From assembly GCA_002084115.1 (NCBI GenBank), contig MUIA01000116.1, positions 1-38,476 on the forward strand: a stretch of 38,476 bases of DNA. Reading direction: 5' to 3'. Below the pieces are notes generated by a model. It was not told the origin of the DNA. It ran no database searches and saw only the letters and a list, made by a program, of their open reading frames with translations. A program made the translations under genes and the position numbers. This DNA is from Oceanospirillales bacterium LUC14_002_19_P2 (GTDB lineage: Bacteria > Pseudomonadota > Gammaproteobacteria > Pseudomonadales > Endozoicomonadaceae). Below, piece after piece: positions 27,175 to 38,225 of the stretch (position 1 is its first letter; every line of letters begins with the position of its first letter).

Positions 27175-30100
27175 ATGAATGCAGGTCTGTATCATCCCGA
27201 GCAGTTCAGGGATAACTGTGGTTTCGGGCTCATTGCCCACACCGAAGGCATAAAAAGCCATCATCTTCTCCAGACAGCTATCCAGGCGCTGACCTGTATG
27301 ACCCACCGAGGCGGTATCGCTGCCGACGGCAAAACCGGGGATGGCTGTGGTCTGTTGATCCAGATACCGGATCACTTTTTCCGAACCATTGTGAATGAGC
27401 AGCTGGGACTCACCTTGCCGTCGCTGTATGCGATCGGCATGGTGTTCATGAACCGTGATGACCAGATTGCGCAGGCAGCGCGGCAGCGGTTTGAGCAGGA
27501 GCTGGCCGCTGAAAATATCCGGGTGCTGGGCTGGCGTGACGTGCCAGTCAACAGTGAGTGCCTGGGGCCTATCGCCCTTGAGCAGCTGCCTCGCATTAAG
27601 CAGGTTTTTATTGCGCCAGATAACGAACAGGATGAGGTTCAGCTGACGGCATCCCTGTTTATGGCACGGCGTCGGATAGAAATCGCACTGGAAGATGATG
27701 AAGAATTTTATATCTGCTCACTATCCAGCCGCGTGGTGACTTACAAAGGCCTGATGATGCCGGTGGATCTGCCTAAGTTCTATCCGGACCTTGGCGATCC
27801 TCGTTTCGAAACGGCGATCTGTGTTTTCCATCAGCGATTCTCCACCAATACCATGCCCCGCTGGCCACTGGCCCAGCCGTTCCGTATGCTGGCCCATAAC
27901 GGTGAAATCAACACTATCATGGGTAACCGAAACTGGGCTGAAGCCCGGGCCAGCAAGTTCAAATCGGAATTGTTACCGGATCTTGAGTCGGTTCGGCCGC
28001 TGGTTAACCGGACAGGTTCCGATTCCTCCAGCCTGGATAATATGCTGGAAATTCTGGTGACAGGTGGCGTTGACCTGTATCGGGCGATACGCATGCTGGT
28101 GCCGCCGGCCTGGCAGAATGTTGACACCATGGATCCTAAGCTGCGGGCATTCTACGAATATAACTCCATGCATATGGAGCCTTGGGATGGTCCGGCGGGA
28201 CTTGTACTCAGTGATGGTCGTTATGCGGTCTGTGCGCTGGACCGGAATGGTTTGCGCCCGTCGCGCTGGGTTAAGACCATGAATGGTTATCTGACGGTAG
28301 CCTCAGAAATCGGGGTTTATGATTACGAGCCGGAAGATGTCATTGCCAAAGGGCGCGTAGGCCCCGGCGAAGTGCTGGCGATTGATACGCAAACCGGTGA
28401 GATTCTCGAAGCACACGCTATTGATAACCACCTCAAGTCACGTCAGCCCTATAAACAGTGGCTGAAGAAAAAGGCTTATCGGATTCAGTCAAAGTTCATT
28501 GAGAATGAACACCGTGTGGAGCATTTTGACAAGGCTGTGCTGAATGAGCACCAGAAAATGTTCCAGGTTACCTTTGAAGAGCGTAATCAGGTCATTCGCC
28601 CCTTGGCTGAAAATGGTCAGGAAGCAGTTGGCTCAATGGGGGATGATACCCCGATGGCGGTCTTGTCCCAGCGGGTGCGTCCTGTATACGACTATTTCCG
28701 CCAGCAATTTGCCCAGGTGACGAACCCGCCCATTGACCCACTGCGGGAAGCGATTGTCATGTCGCTGGAAACCTGTCTGGGCGCTGAAAAGAACATGTTT
28801 CAGGAAACGCCTGAACATGCTGAGCGGGTGATTCTTAAATCCCCAGTACTGTCGACAACCAAGTTCCTAAACCTGACCAATGCGCACCATGAGGTGGGCA
28901 ACCTGGAAGTGGCCAGAATTGAGCTGAACTATGATCCAGCGACAGGGCTTGAGCAGGCCATTGTTGCGGTCTGTGATGCTGCTGAGCAGGCGGTTCGTGA
29001 AGGCAAGGTGCTGCTGCAGCTGACGGATCGCACGATTGCAAAAGGCAAGCTGCCCATCAATCCGGCAATGGCCACAGGTGCCGTTCACCATCGACTGATT
29101 CAGGTTGGGTTGCGCAGTGACGCCAATATCATTGTCGAAACCGGGACCGCTCGGGACTCTCATCATTTTGCAGTCCTGATCGGCTTTGGAGCGACGGCCG
29201 TCTATCCCTACCTGGCCTATGAAATCATTCATGACCTGATCCAGACCGGTGAATTGATTGCTGATCCAATTGATGCTTACAAGTCTTACCGGAAAGGGAT
29301 TGGTAAGGGACTGCTCAAGATTATGTCCAAAATGGGCATTTCCACCATTGCGTCCTACCGTGGAGCCCAGCTGTTTGAGGCGGTTGGACTGAGTCAGCCT
29401 GTTGTCGACCTCTGTTTCTGTGGTGTGACCAGCCGTATCAGTGGTGCCGGCTTTGTGAATTTCCAGGAAGAACAGCAGTTACTGGCAGATGATGCCTGGA
29501 AAGCACGCAAGCCGATTCAGCAGGGCGGATTACTCAAATATGTCCATGGGGGTGAATATCACACCTTTAATCCGGATGTGGTGCAGACAATTCAGGCTGC
29601 AGTGAAAACCGGTGACAGGGCTAAATACCGGGATTATGCCGGGATGATCAATCAGCGCCCTGTCGCAGTGATCCGCGACCTGTTTGCACTGAAAAGTGAC
29701 AGAAAACCGATTCCTCTGGATGACGTTGAGCCAGTCGAAGCGATTCTGCGTCGTTTTGATTCTGCGGCCATTAGCTTGGGTGCACTGTCACCTGAAGCCC
29801 ATGAAGCACTGGCAGAAGCAATGAACCGGCTGGGCGGACGCTCCAATTCGGGTGAAGGTGGTGAAGATCCGGCCCGATTTGGCACTAATCGCGTTTCAAA
29901 GATCAAACAGATTGCCTCGGGGCGATTCGGCGTAACGCCCCATTATCTGGTGAATGCAGAAGTACTGCAGATCAAGGTCGCCCAAGGTGCGAAGCCGGGT
30001 GAAGGTGGTCAGTTGCCGGGCGGTAAGGTAAACAGCCTGATAGCCCGTTTACGATATTCGGTACCGGGCGTCACCCTGATTTCACCCCCGCCGCACCATG

Positions 30101-31632
30101 ATATCTACTCCATTGAGGATCTTGCCCAGCTGATCTTCGATCTCAAACAGGTCAATCCTGAAGCATTGGTTTCCGTAAAGCTGGTCTCTGAACCGGGGGT
30201 CGGAACGGTTGCCGCTGGAGTGGCCAAGGCCTATGCGGATTTGATCACGATTTCAGGCTATGACGGTGGCACGGCTGCCAGTCCATTGACTTCCATTCGC
30301 TATGCTGGTTCGCCTTGGGAGCTGGGTCTGAGTGAAGCCCAGCAGGCGCTGCGTTCCAATGATCTGCGCGGAAAGGTGCGGCTGCAAACCGATGGTGGTT
30401 TGAAAACCGGTCTGGATGTCATCAAGGCCGCCATGCTGGGCGCGGAAAGCTATGGTTTTGGTACCACGCCGATGGTGGCGATGGGCTGCAAATACCTGCG
30501 GATCTGTCACCTGAACAACTGTGCGACCGGTGTGGCGACCCAGAACCAGAATCTGCGGGATGAGCATTTCATTGGTACGGTCGAAATGGTCATGAACTTC
30601 TTCACGTTTGTGGCTGAGGAAGTCCGTGAGTGGCTGGCAAGTCTCGGTTATCGCAGCCTGGAAGAGGTGATCGGCCGTACCGACTTGTTGAAGGTGAAGG
30701 AAGGACAGACAGATAAGCAGTCCCAGCTCGATCTTTCCCCAATTCTCGGTAACAGCCGTGTCGCAGCGGATAAACCCAATACCTGTCTGCAGGAGCGTAA
30801 TCCGCCATTTGATCAGGGTGAACTGGCAGAGCGTATGGTCAGCGATATGCTGCCAGCGATTGAATCCGCGAGTGGCGGCGAGTTCAGTTACGCGGTAGGA
30901 AACTGTGATCGCTCTATCGGTGCACGCCTGTCTGGTGAAATTGCCCGTCGACACGGTAATCTCGGCATGTCTGACTCGCCGCTCACAGTTCGTTTGAAAG
31001 GCAGTGCCGGGCAGAGTTTTGGTGTCTGGAACGCCGGTGGTTTGAATCTCCACCTTGAGGGCGATGCCAACGATTATGTCGGAAAAGGCATGGCAGGTGG
31101 TAAGTTGGTCATCTGTCCTCCACAGGGCAGTGCATTCCCCTCCAATGAAAGCGCCATTATCGGTAATACCTGCCTCTACGGCGCCACCGGCGGGAAATTG
31201 TTTGCTTCCGGTCGAGCCGGTGAGCGGTTGGCTGTGCGTAACTCAGGTGCCCATGTTGTGGTTGAAGGTACCGGTGACCACTGCTGCGAATATATGACTG
31301 GCGGCTTGGTGACGGTTCTCGGTAAGACCGGGCACAACTTTGGCGCGGGCATGACCGGTGGTTTCGCGTATGTGCTGGATATGGACCGCCAGTTTGTTGA
31401 CCGCTACAACCACGAGCTGGTGGATATCCACCGGATTGACGCCGAATCCATGGAAGACCACCAGACTCACCTGCATAGCATTATCGCCGAGTTCGTGGCG
31501 GAAACCGGCAGCGAGTGGGGACGCACGCTACTGGAGGATTTCGAGGATTATGTAGGCCGTTTCTGGCTGGTGAAGCCCAAGGCAGCCAGCATGAACAGTC
31601 TGCTGGCCACGGTAAGAGGCCGTCCTGAATAA
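27175..31632 (+). CDS. gltB: GltB, glutamate synthase (NADPH) large subunit
   Basis: Makes two glutamates from glutamine and 2-oxoglutarate, with GltD supplying electrons. 1485 residues from ATG 27175. The class II amidotransferase nucleophile is the cysteine of [10 protein letters not shown] (residue 15), exposed by removing a short propeptide. Then come the central domain (about 440-760), the FMN-binding synthase domain with [17 protein letters not shown] and the 3Fe-4S cysteines at 1105, 1111 and 1116 ([13 protein letters not shown]), and the C-terminal GXGXG beta-helix (about 1240-1440). The frame is open to a TTG at 27154, but ATG 27175 has GAGAG 8 nt upstream and the family's MNAGLY-type N-terminus. 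Confidence 0.98.
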   Translation: MNAGLYHPEQFRDNCGFGLIAHTEGIKSHHLLQTAIQALTCMTHRGGIAADGKTGDGCGLLIQIPDHFFRTIVNEQLGLTLPSLYAIGMVFMNRDDQIAQAARQRFEQELAAENIRVLGWRDVPVNSECLGPIALEQLPRIKQVFIAPDNEQDEVQLTASLFMARRRIEIALEDDEEFYICSLSSRVVTYKGLMMPVDLPKFYPDLGDPRFETAICVFHQRFSTNTMPRWPLAQPFRMLAHNGEINTIMGNRNWAEARASKFKSELLPDLESVRPLVNRTGSDSSSLDNMLEILVTGGVDLYRAIRMLVPPAWQNVDTMDPKLRAFYEYNSMHMEPWDGPAGLVLSDGRYAVCALDRNGLRPSRWVKTMNGYLTVASEIGVYDYEPEDVIAKGRVGPGEVLAIDTQTGEILEAHAIDNHLKSRQPYKQWLKKKAYRIQSKFIENEHRVEHFDKAVLNEHQKMFQVTFEERNQVIRPLAENGQEAVGSMGDDTPMAVLSQRVRPVYDYFRQQFAQVTNPPIDPLREAIVMSLETCLGAEKNMFQETPEHAERVILKSPVLSTTKFLNLTNAHHEVGNLEVARIELNYDPATGLEQAIVAVCDAAEQAVREGKVLLQLTDRTIAKGKLPINPAMATGAVHHRLIQVGLRSDANIIVETGTARDSHHFAVLIGFGATAVYPYLAYEIIHDLIQTGELIADPIDAYKSYRKGIGKGLLKIMSKMGISTIASYRGAQLFEAVGLSQPVVDLCFCGVTSRISGAGFVNFQEEQQLLADDAWKARKPIQQGGLLKYVHGGEYHTFNPDVVQTIQAAVKTGDRAKYRDYAGMINQRPVAVIRDLFALKSDRKPIPLDDVEPVEAILRRFDSAAISLGALSPEAHEALAEAMNRLGGRSNSGEGGEDPARFGTNRVSKIKQIASGRFGVTPHYLVNAEVLQIKVAQGAKPGEGGQLPGGKVNSLIARLRYSVPGVTLISPPPHHDIYSIEDLAQLIFDLKQVNPEALVSVKLVSEPGVGTVAAGVAKAYADLITISGYDGGTAASPLTSIRYAGSPWELGLSEAQQALRSNDLRGKVRLQTDGGLKTGLDVIKAAMLGAESYGFGTTPMVAMGCKYLRICHLNNCATGVATQNQNLRDEHFIGTVEMVMNFFTFVAEEVREWLASLGYRSLEEVIGRTDLLKVKEGQTDKQSQLDLSPILGNSRVAADKPNTCLQERNPPFDQGELAERMVSDMLPAIESASGGEFSYAVGNCDRSIGARLSGEIARRHGNLGMSDSPLTVRLKGSAGQSFGVWNAGGLNLHLEGDANDYVGKGMAGGKLVICPPQGSAFPSNESAIIGNTCLYGATGGKLFASGRAGERLAVRNSGAHVVVEGTGDHCCEYMTGGLVTVLGKTGHNFGAGMTGGFAYVLDMDRQFVDRYNHELVDIHRIDAESMEDHQTHLHSIIAEFVAETGSEWGRTLLEDFEDYVGRFWLVKPKAASMNSLLATVRGRPE

Positions 31633-31715
31633 CCGTGATCGTCGAGCCGGCTGCTAAAGGCTGCCGGTTGAATAAGAAAAGGGTGTGAGCAAGCGTTACC
31701 CGGGCACTGCGGAGC

Positions 31716-33210
<1,495 letters not shown>

Positions 33211-33230
33211 AAACAGTTATGACCTGAGTA

Positions 33231-33262
33231 AATAAAAAACCGGCTTATGCCGGTTTTTTATT
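33231..33262. terminator. Rho-independent terminator of gltBD
   Basis: A perfect 14-bp inverted repeat: AATAAAAAACCGGC (33231-33244), loop TTAT, GCCGGTTTTTTATT (33249-33262), with a six-T run in the second arm. Confidence 0.93.
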
Positions 33263-33371
33263 CTTATGCATTATGCCGATTACGCTTGTGGGCGACTCTG
33301 GATGGCCGATACTTCAAGAACCGGGAGCGGAATATACAGGGTAATGACCCGGCTTGCACAGGGATGTAATT

Positions 33372-33944
33372 ATGGCAGTTGGCAGGAAACTCGGAATAAC
33401 AGTTGGGGCGATTTGCGCATTGTTGTTTTCAGGCTGTGCATCGGTGTTGCCCAGTAACCAGAACAGGACATTCACTGCCTGGTCGACCTTTGAAGAAGCC
33501 AAGAAGGCTTATGATAGTATCATTATTGGTCGGACTGATTTCAAAGCGCTGACCAAACTCGGGTTTGACCCTTTCCGAACGCCCAATGTCCGTCGCCTCA
33601 CTTACCTTGATGTCATCAAAATCTTCATGCCGAACCCAACGATTGGGATTGAACGCCTGGATAATGGTGTCAGGCGCTGTATTGAGGAGCGAGACAATTG
33701 TTATGCGATAGAGGCCTATCCCCGTTATCGAAAGAAGCGTCGCTATGGTAACGCGGCACTGGATCTGCTGAATTTCAGGAAAGAGACTGAAGTTAGTGGC
33801 TGGGAATTCCGCGCAGTGGTGGTTTTGGTCGATGACGTGGTGGTTTATAAGATTTGGAGTGGTGTGCCGATTTTCCTTGAGCATGGCACTCGGAAAAACC
33901 CGCTGGGTCCGATAGAAGGGGCACGGGACTTCCTGCTGGATTAG
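33372..33944 (+). CDS. Predicted lipoprotein of unknown function
   Basis: 190 residues from ATG 33372, chosen for AGGGATG about 7 nt upstream; the frame opens six codons earlier. The N-terminus MAVGRKLGITVGAICALLFS and lipobox LFSGC place the lipidated cysteine at residue 22. The residue after it is alanine, so default sorting to the outer membrane is expected. The mature part contains WSTFEEAKKAYDSI, LGFDPFRTPNVRRLTYLDVI, a pair of cysteines in RRCIEERDNCYAIEAYP that could form a disulfide, and WEFRAVVVLVDDVVVYKIWS near the end. I recognise no family and assign no function. It is flanked by terminators on both sides, so it is probably transcribed alone. Confidence 0.8.
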   Translation: MAVGRKLGITVGAICALLFSGCASVLPSNQNRTFTAWSTFEEAKKAYDSIIIGRTDFKALTKLGFDPFRTPNVRRLTYLDVIKIFMPNPTIGIERLDNGVRRCIEERDNCYAIEAYPRYRKKRRYGNAALDLLNFRKETEVSGWEFRAVVVLVDDVVVYKIWSGVPIFLEHGTRKNPLGPIEGARDFLLD

Positions 33945-33968
33945 CCCCGCACTGAATAGCAGAGAGAT

Positions 33969-33998
33969 AAAAAAAGAGAGCATTGGCTCTCTTTTTTT
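33969..33998. terminator. Bidirectional terminator between the lipoprotein gene and ridA
   Basis: AAAAAAAGAGAGC (33969-33981), loop ATTG, GCTCTCTTTTTTT (33986-33998). T-runs on both strands serve the two convergent genes. Confidence 0.92.
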
Positions 33999-33999
33999 A

Positions 34000-34374
34000 T
34001 TAGCAGTCGGCGATTACTTCGATCTCGACGCGCGCATCCTTAGGCAGTCGAGCGACTTCAACACAGCTGCGGGCAGGAAAAGACAGGGAGAAGTACTGCT
34101 TGTAGACTTCGTTAACATCAGAGAAGTCATTCATATCTTTCAGGTAAACCGTCGTTTTCATGACGCGATCCATGCTGGAGCCGGCCGCTTCCAGGATGGC
34201 TTTGACGTTTTCCAGGGATTGACGGGCCTGCGCCTTGATGTCTTCGGGCATTTCGCCGGTTTCAGCGTTGATCGGCAGCTGGCCGGAGGTCATGATCACG
34301 CCGTTGAAGCGCATGGCCTGAGAGTAGGGACCGATAGCGGGCGGGGCATCATTGGTCTCGATGACTTGTTTCAT
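34000..34374 (-). CDS. ridA: RidA-family enamine/imine deaminase
   Basis: Hydrolyses reactive 2-aminoacrylate and related enamines released by PLP enzymes, protecting them from damage. 124 residues, trimer-forming chorismate-mutase-like fold. Signature [20 protein letters not shown] near the N-terminus; the substrate-binding arginine is R102 in [12 protein letters not shown] (R105 in E. coli), with the C-terminal VEIEVIA glutamate also present. All key residues of the active RidA subgroup are visible. ATG start, weak ribosome-binding site. It is not next to spoT, where it often lies in related bacteria. Confidence 0.95.
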   Translation of the reverse strand: MKQVIETNDAPPAIGPYSQAMRFNGVIMTSGQLPINAETGEMPEDIKAQARQSLENVKAILEAAGSSMDRVMKTTVYLKDMNDFSDVNEVYKQYFSLSFPARSCVEVARLPKDARVEIEVIADC

Positions 34375-34543
34375 GGTGGTCTGTATACCTTTTGATCAAT
34401 CTGGACGGGCTGTCTCGAAGCAGCCTCTCGATGAGTGGTTGAATTCTAGTGCGGGTTTTTCAAGTATTTTTGATTCTGGTCAAGGGAGTGGAGTTTAACT
34501 GTCAATCATTTTTCCGATGCCTCCTGTTTATAGCAGAGAGAAC

Positions 34544-34572
34544 GTAGCATCGTACGGGTTTGTTGGTATAGT
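34544..34572 (+). promoter_or_regulatory. Candidate extended -10 promoter of hemE
   Basis: TGG followed by TATAGT (34564-34572) is an extended -10 box, with GTAGCA (34544-34549), a weak -35, at 17 bp. It is about 30 bp before the hemE ATG. The rest of the ridA-hemE gap (34375-34543) must also carry the ridA promoter, but I see no clear match. Confidence 0.35.
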
Positions 34573-34603
34573 TGCTGTCTTGTTACTGCCGTATGGATTG
34601 GAC

Positions 34604-35683
34604 ATGACAGCACTCAAGAACGATCGTCTGCTGCGGGCGCTGCTGCGAGAACCGGTTGACCGGACACCGGTATGGATGATGCGACAGGCCGGGCGCTACT
34701 TGCCGGAATACCGGGAAAGTCGTAGCCGGGCGGGGGATTTCCTGTCCCTCTGCAAGAATCCCGAGTTGGCTTGCGAGGTCACCCTGCAGCCACTGGAGCG
34801 CTACCCTCTGGATGCTGCCATCCTGTTTTCCGATATTCTGACGATTCCCGATGCCATGGGGCTTGGACTCTACTTTGAAACAGGGGAAGGGCCACGTTTC
34901 CGTCATCCGGTACGCACCGCTGAGGATGTTGATCGTCTCGAGATTGCGGATGTGGAACAGTCACTGGATTATGTCATGGGCGCAGTACGCACTATCCGTC
35001 AGGCGCTGGATGGCCGGGTGCCATTGATAGGTTTTTCTGGCAGCCCTTGGACGCTGGCGACCTATATGGTCGAAGGTGGCAGTACCCGTGATTTCATGAT
35101 CATCAAGGCGATGCTCTACGATCAGCCTGCACTGCTTCATGAGTTACTGACGAGACTCGCGGATACTGTGACAGCCTACCTGAACGCCCAGATTCGTCAT
35201 GGCGCACAGGCTGTCCAGATCTTTGATACCTGGGGTGGTGTACTGGAATCCGGTGCCTATCGTGAATTTTCACTCCAGTATATGCAAAGGATTGTGAACG
35301 GACTGATTCGGGAGCATGAAGGACGTCGAGTCCCCGTTATCCTGTTCACCAAAAATGGCGGTCAATGGCTGGAATCGATAGCGGATACCGGTGCTGATGC
35401 CTTGGGACTTGATTGGACAACGGATATCGGTAATGCCCGTCGTCGGGTGGGAGCGCGGGTGTCGCTGCAGGGGAATATGGATCCCTGCGTGCTGTATGCC
35501 TCACCCAAACGGATTCGGGAGGAGGTCGGCCGCATTCTGACAGCCTTTGGTTCCGGTTCCGGTCATGTTTTCAACCTCGGCCATGGTATCCATCAGTTTG
35601 TTGATCCGGCACACGCGGGTGCCTTTATTGATGCAGTCCATGAGTTGTCGCCGGCTTGGCACAGTAGTGGTGCAGAGCTCTGA
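34604..35683 (+). CDS. hemE: HemE, uroporphyrinogen decarboxylase
   Basis: Removes four carboxyl groups from uroporphyrinogen III to give coproporphyrinogen III in haem synthesis. 359 residues. The N-terminal signature [16 protein letters not shown] carries the conserved arginines that bind substrate propionates; [12 protein letters not shown] contains the catalytic aspartate; [17 protein letters not shown] is the second signature; [15 protein letters not shown] near the end has the conserved histidine. The frame is open from 34517, but those 29 residues overlap the promoter region; ATG 34604 gives the family start [13 protein letters not shown], with a GGA-containing site upstream. Monocistronic, ending at a strong terminator. 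Confidence 0.97.
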   Translation: MTALKNDRLLRALLREPVDRTPVWMMRQAGRYLPEYRESRSRAGDFLSLCKNPELACEVTLQPLERYPLDAAILFSDILTIPDAMGLGLYFETGEGPRFRHPVRTAEDVDRLEIADVEQSLDYVMGAVRTIRQALDGRVPLIGFSGSPWTLATYMVEGGSTRDFMIIKAMLYDQPALLHELLTRLADTVTAYLNAQIRHGAQAVQIFDTWGGVLESGAYREFSLQYMQRIVNGLIREHEGRRVPVILFTKNGGQWLESIADTGADALGLDWTTDIGNARRRVGARVSLQGNMDPCVLYASPKRIREEVGRILTAFGSGSGHVFNLGHGIHQFVDPAHAGAFIDAVHELSPAWHSSGAEL

Positions 35684-35690
35684 TATCTAT

Positions 35691-35733
35691 GTGCCGGCTA
35701 CCACCACTATAGAGTGGTAGCCGGCACTTTTTT
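35691..35733 (+). terminator. Rho-independent terminator of hemE, embedded in the convergent kinase gene
   Basis: A perfect 14-bp stem, GTGCCGGCTACCAC (35691-35704) with GTGGTAGCCGGCAC (35714-35727), 9-nt loop, then six T (35728-35733). The second arm and T-run fall inside the last codons of the minus-strand histidine kinase. On the minus strand the hairpin is not followed by T. Confidence 0.93.
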
Positions 35734-38145
35734 CCTTGCCGTCTGGCTGAGTTCTTTCACCAGCACTTTACCCAATCGTTTACTGCTGACTGGTTTGGTC
35801 AGAATGCAGCGAATACTGGATGTCTCGGTTTGCTGTGTTGTAGGGATGGAACTTCCTGTCAGCATGATGACCAATAGTCTGTCTTTCAGTAGTGGGTCAT
35901 CCGCAATCCGGGTGGCAAGCTGCATGCCGCTGGTGCCCGGCATGTTTTGATCCAGAATCGCTAGGTCAAAGGGGTTCGACAGGCTGGCTTCTGTCCGCAA
36001 TAAGGCTAGGGCTTCGGTCGCATTGCGGGTTTGGTAGACATCCAGCCCTAAATGCATGCATTGACGAACCAGTACTTTTCGGCAGGTGTCATTGTCGTCC
36101 ACAACCAGTACCTTGCGATTGCTTAGTAGCTGGATGGCCTTTGGGTCATCTGAGCGTTCGGGTGTCAGTTCAGGAAGGATGGTCAGGGGAAGTGTGAACC
36201 AGTAAATCGTGTTTTGGCCGTCCGTCATCAGGTTAAAGCTGCCCCCCAGCTTTTTTACCATGTTACGAGCAAGCAGTATGCCCACCGGTGGGTAGGTGTC
36301 ATTCTCAGTCAGGCTGTCTGTCATGCTATCGGCATAGGGCCCAAGTGTACGATAGCCAATGCCATTATCTGAGCATTTCAGAGTGAATCTCGCCAGCGTT
36401 TTCTGGTCTTTCGCGTTATCGGGGTCATCTGCGGCGCTGAGCGTTTGCGGGCTTACCGTCAGGAGTATTTCGCCGTCAGCGATATGATTGAAGTTGTAGG
36501 CCAGAAGTGCCAGCAGAATCTGGCGGATGCGCTCCGTATCCCCTGCGAGGAACTCGGGCATATCCGGTTGGATGAAACTGATCAGTTCAATTCCCAGCTG
36601 CTCTGACTTATAGCGGTAGCGATCCATGCAGACCTGCACCAGTTCAGTGATCTCGAAAGGAAAGGATTCAATTTGCGGTGGTTCCACCTCAGTTTTGACG
36701 TTATCCACTACCTGGTTGACCAGGTTCAGCATTTCCCGCCCCGATAACAGTATGGTGTTGACGTAATCCTTCTGACGTGGCGTCAACGAGGTGTTCTGCA
36801 GTAATTCAGACATACCCAGAATACCGTTCATGGGGGTTCGGATGTCGTGGCCTATATAGCTCCAGAGCGGGCGTGCTGGTTTATCGGTGGGTTGTTGCTC
36901 TGATTCGGTCGCCAGATTTCCATAGCGCGAAACCGGGTTAGCGGAGCGTATTAAAAAGCTCAAGGACAGACCGGTGACCAGTAGCAGCACGCTGGACACC
37001 AGTGTGGACTGCATCATCCATATATCAAACGGCAGAATGCCGAACTGGCACAGGACAAAGGTGATGAAAATCATGGTATAGGGCACAACAACCCGCAGCC
37101 ATCGCCAGGCGGCAATGTAGCCCTCATAGAGTCGGATTACGCCGGTAATTATGCTGCTGGCACAGCTCATGAGGGATAGTATGACGATGGCATTTTCCGG
37201 TAATACATAACCAGAGAACAGCATAATAAGTGCCGTGACAAAACTGCCAGTGCTCATCAGTAGTAGCAACCGGTCTGCTGCGCGGCTCTTGTTTGTCTCA
37301 AGGAGTGTTCGTGATAACAGGCATAACAGACCGTAACCTGCGGAAATGCTGGCAAAGTGGACGCGGTTCTGTGCGTCAGGAAACAGACTCCATAGTGATG
37401 CAGGAATTCCTTGCCAGCTTAACAGAAAGACCAGGCAAACCAGGCTGATACCAAAGAGTTGCAGGCAATCAACCCGCTTTCTTGTCAGGAATAAGGTCAA
37501 CGTAACCAGTATCAGGGCAATATTGATGCCTGCCCATATCCCGAAGAACCAGTGGGTTTGCTGGATCGCATGGTGTTCATTATTGGGTTTGCTGAGCCAG
37601 GCGGAGATACGCTTGTGAAATGGCGAATGCATTCTGGCATAGAGCGTCAACTGTTCGCCGGGATGGTACTCAAAGGGAATCAGATGCTGGTTATGGCTGA
37701 ATTGGGGGTGAGACGTCAGTTGGCTGATCTCATCGGAGCCTTTCGCTGTCCTGTCACGGTGCAGGTAGTAGGTAATATCATCATCGCCGAAGGTCAGCGC
37801 CCGGATTTCATAAGTTTGAGTGGCTGTTTCACTGATTGGAAGGGTGAACCGGAGCCAGACCGTGCTGTCCTGCGTAAAGTAAAAGTTGGTACGATCCCAC
37901 GGGATAAAATGGTGACGGTATTGGTTGGAAACCAGTTGCTGTGGAGTGAGGCTGCCAGAGCGATCGAACAGAACATCCGCATTCTCCAGAGCATATTCAA
38001 AGAGTGCATGACCCATTACCTGCAGTGGGGTGAATATACACAACAGAAGTAGTAACAGGCGTATTAGCTGGGGGGGCTGCGGTTGTTTTTTTTCTTCACA
38101 GCGACTTCCGTTGACGTCCGGCATTCCATTATACCTGTGTTGCAC
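35707..38145 (-). CDS. LadS/RetS-like hybrid sensor histidine kinase with 7TMR-DISM input and receiver domain
   Basis: 812 residues. Signal or anchor segment about 27-45; periplasmic 7TMR-DISMED2 domain about 49-190 (TVWLRFTLP is typical), a carbohydrate-binding-like fold; seven membrane helices about 199-400; HisKA with phosphoacceptor H433 (SYIGHDIRTPMNGILGMSEL); HATPase about 530-655; receiver about 678-800 with D683/D684, phosphoacceptor D732 (AILDQNMPG), T762 and K784. The architecture matches LadS of P. aeruginosa (RetS has two receivers). In the HATPase, DNGIG (G1) is kept, but the N-box reads LLALLAYNFNHI instead of LLNLLGNAIKFT, and the G2 glycines are replaced by YPPVGILLAR, so ATP binding may be impaired. 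The start is GTG with GGGA 5 nt upstream; ATG 38124 is an alternative. Ligand unknown. Confidence 0.9.
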   Translation of the reverse strand: MQHRYNGMPDVNGSRCEEKKQPQPPQLIRLLLLLLCIFTPLQVMGHALFEYALENADVLFDRSGSLTPQQLVSNQYRHHFIPWDRTNFYFTQDSTVWLRFTLPISETATQTYEIRALTFGDDDITYYLHRDRTAKGSDEISQLTSHPQFSHNQHLIPFEYHPGEQLTLYARMHSPFHKRISAWLSKPNNEHHAIQQTHWFFGIWAGINIALILVTLTLFLTRKRVDCLQLFGISLVCLVFLLSWQGIPASLWSLFPDAQNRVHFASISAGYGLLCLLSRTLLETNKSRAADRLLLLMSTGSFVTALIMLFSGYVLPENAIVILSLMSCASSIITGVIRLYEGYIAAWRWLRVVVPYTMIFITFVLCQFGILPFDIWMMQSTLVSSVLLLVTGLSLSFLIRSANPVSRYGNLATESEQQPTDKPARPLWSYIGHDIRTPMNGILGMSELLQNTSLTPRQKDYVNTILLSGREMLNLVNQVVDNVKTEVEPPQIESFPFEITELVQVCMDRYRYKSEQLGIELISFIQPDMPEFLAGDTERIRQILLALLAYNFNHIADGEILLTVSPQTLSAADDPDNAKDQKTLARFTLKCSDNGIGYRTLGPYADSMTDSLTENDTYPPVGILLARNMVKKLGGSFNLMTDGQNTIYWFTLPLTILPELTPERSDDPKAIQLLSNRKVLVVDDNDTCRKVLVRQCMHLGLDVYQTRNATEALALLRTEASLSNPFDLAILDQNMPGTSGMQLATRIADDPLLKDRLLVIMLTGSSIPTTQQTETSSIRCILTKPVSSKRLGKVLVKELSQTARKKVPATTL

Positions 38146-38171
38146 GAAAATCCCATGCAGCCAGAACGGGA

Positions 38172-38196
38172 AGGGGCGGGCAGTATTGCCGCCCCT
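38172..38196. repeat. GC-rich hairpin between the kinase gene and the IS630 end
   Basis: AGGGGCGG (38172-38179) pairs with CCGCCCCT (38189-38196). The loop could extend pairing by two more bases. Without a T-run on either strand it is not a typical terminator. It lies between the incoming IS transposase reading frame and the kinase gene. Confidence 0.5.
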
Positions 38197-38203
38197 CAGG
38201 GAT

Positions 38204-38225
38204 TAATACCAATCGCCTTTTCTAA
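38204..38225. repeat. IS630 terminal inverted repeat, right copy
   Basis: TAATACCAATCG, then CC, then TTTTCTAA. It agrees with the inverted left-edge repeat (155-176) at 20 of 22 positions. The transposase stop codon lies immediately inside it. Confidence 0.78.

Noticed and set aside
30253-31053. 266-codon minus-strand frame antisense to gltB
   Set aside because: Shadow frame within the FMN and GXGXG domains of gltB.
38128-38133. Perfect TATAAT on the minus strand just upstream of the kinase ATG alternative
   Set aside because: It falls between the two candidate start codons, so a transcript starting from it would lack a usable start with the signal segment, and the -35 position is poor. 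Kept only as a possible coincidence.
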